A DNA stretch of 64,000 bases. Source: Oscillatoriales cyanobacterium USR001. Lineage in GTDB: Bacteria; Cyanobacteriota; Cyanobacteriia; Cyanobacteriales; Microcoleaceae. Below the pieces are notes generated by a model. The model had not been told where the DNA came from, did not search any database, and was given only the letters and a program-made list of their open reading frames with translations. The translations under genes were made by a program, and so were the position numbers. The stretch covers positions 88,434 to 152,433 of the forward strand of contig MBRE01000022.1 of NCBI GenBank assembly GCA_001698425.1, in the 5' to 3' direction. Below, piece after piece: positions 63,999 to 64,000 of this stretch (positions are counted from its first letter, which is position 1; every line of letters starts with the position of its first letter).

Positions 63999-64000
63999 AA

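Overview
The window is chromosomal DNA from a cyanobacterium, most likely a filamentous non-heterocystous (Oscillatoriales-type) one; the genus cannot be fixed from sequence alone. Pointers: very many HIP1 octamers (GCGATCGC), the response regulator RpaB, the copper ATPase CtaA, a CCB-type cytochrome b6 cofactor assembly protein, a cyanoexosortase A operon, GlgA1, the NatFGH amino-acid transporter, several Uma2 nuclease genes, and many short tandem repeats (STRR-like) between genes. No rRNA, tRNA, CRISPR array or insertion sequence was recognised.

Layout. 0-1.2 kb: end of an unknown membrane gene, hisF, and a small membrane protein. 1.2-14.2 kb: a signalling block with a 1846-residue Ser/Thr kinase-ATPase-GAF-histidine kinase, a sigma-like DNA-binding protein, a divergent GGDEF cyclase, and the run DUF1822, CHAT-CHASE2, DUF928. 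14.3-16.9 kb: a small islet (nucleotidyltransferase-like protein, XRE regulator with an AT-hook-like tail, Uma2 nuclease, unknown protein). 17-20.1 kb: membrane proteins (CPBP protease, TM2-SHOCT, HhH). 20.3-25 kb: ctaA, tmk, holB. 25.1-26.6 kb: a candidate toxin/immunity pair. 26.7-31.9 kb: malic enzyme, cupin, anmK, PP2C phosphatase. 32.2-32.6 kb: an antitoxin beside a decapitated YoeB toxin. 32.6-39.7 kb: AarF kinase, a dihydroorotase-like protein, a double-domain histidine phosphatase, proS. 40.2-45.8 kb: DUF4278, DUF1232, and natF-[two Uma2 copies]-natG-natH. 45.9-52.2 kb: trhO, a GST-like protein, radA, rpaB, Uma2 and CCB-type genes. 52.5-54.7 kb: cyanoexosortase A operon. 54.9-63.8 kb: rfbB, a Zn dehydrogenase, cutA, VOC protein, a degenerate serine recombinase, GH116 glycosidase, glgA.

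Most genes are housekeeping and monocistronic or in pairs. The most interesting accessory material is the CHAT-CHASE2/DUF1822/DUF928/sigma-like block, the zincin-like/pentapeptide pair, the natF-natG split by duplicated Uma2 genes, the truncated YoeB, a phosphatase gene with only a CTG start available, a dihydroorotase and a serine recombinase with missing catalytic residues, and two families of dispersed palindromic repeats.
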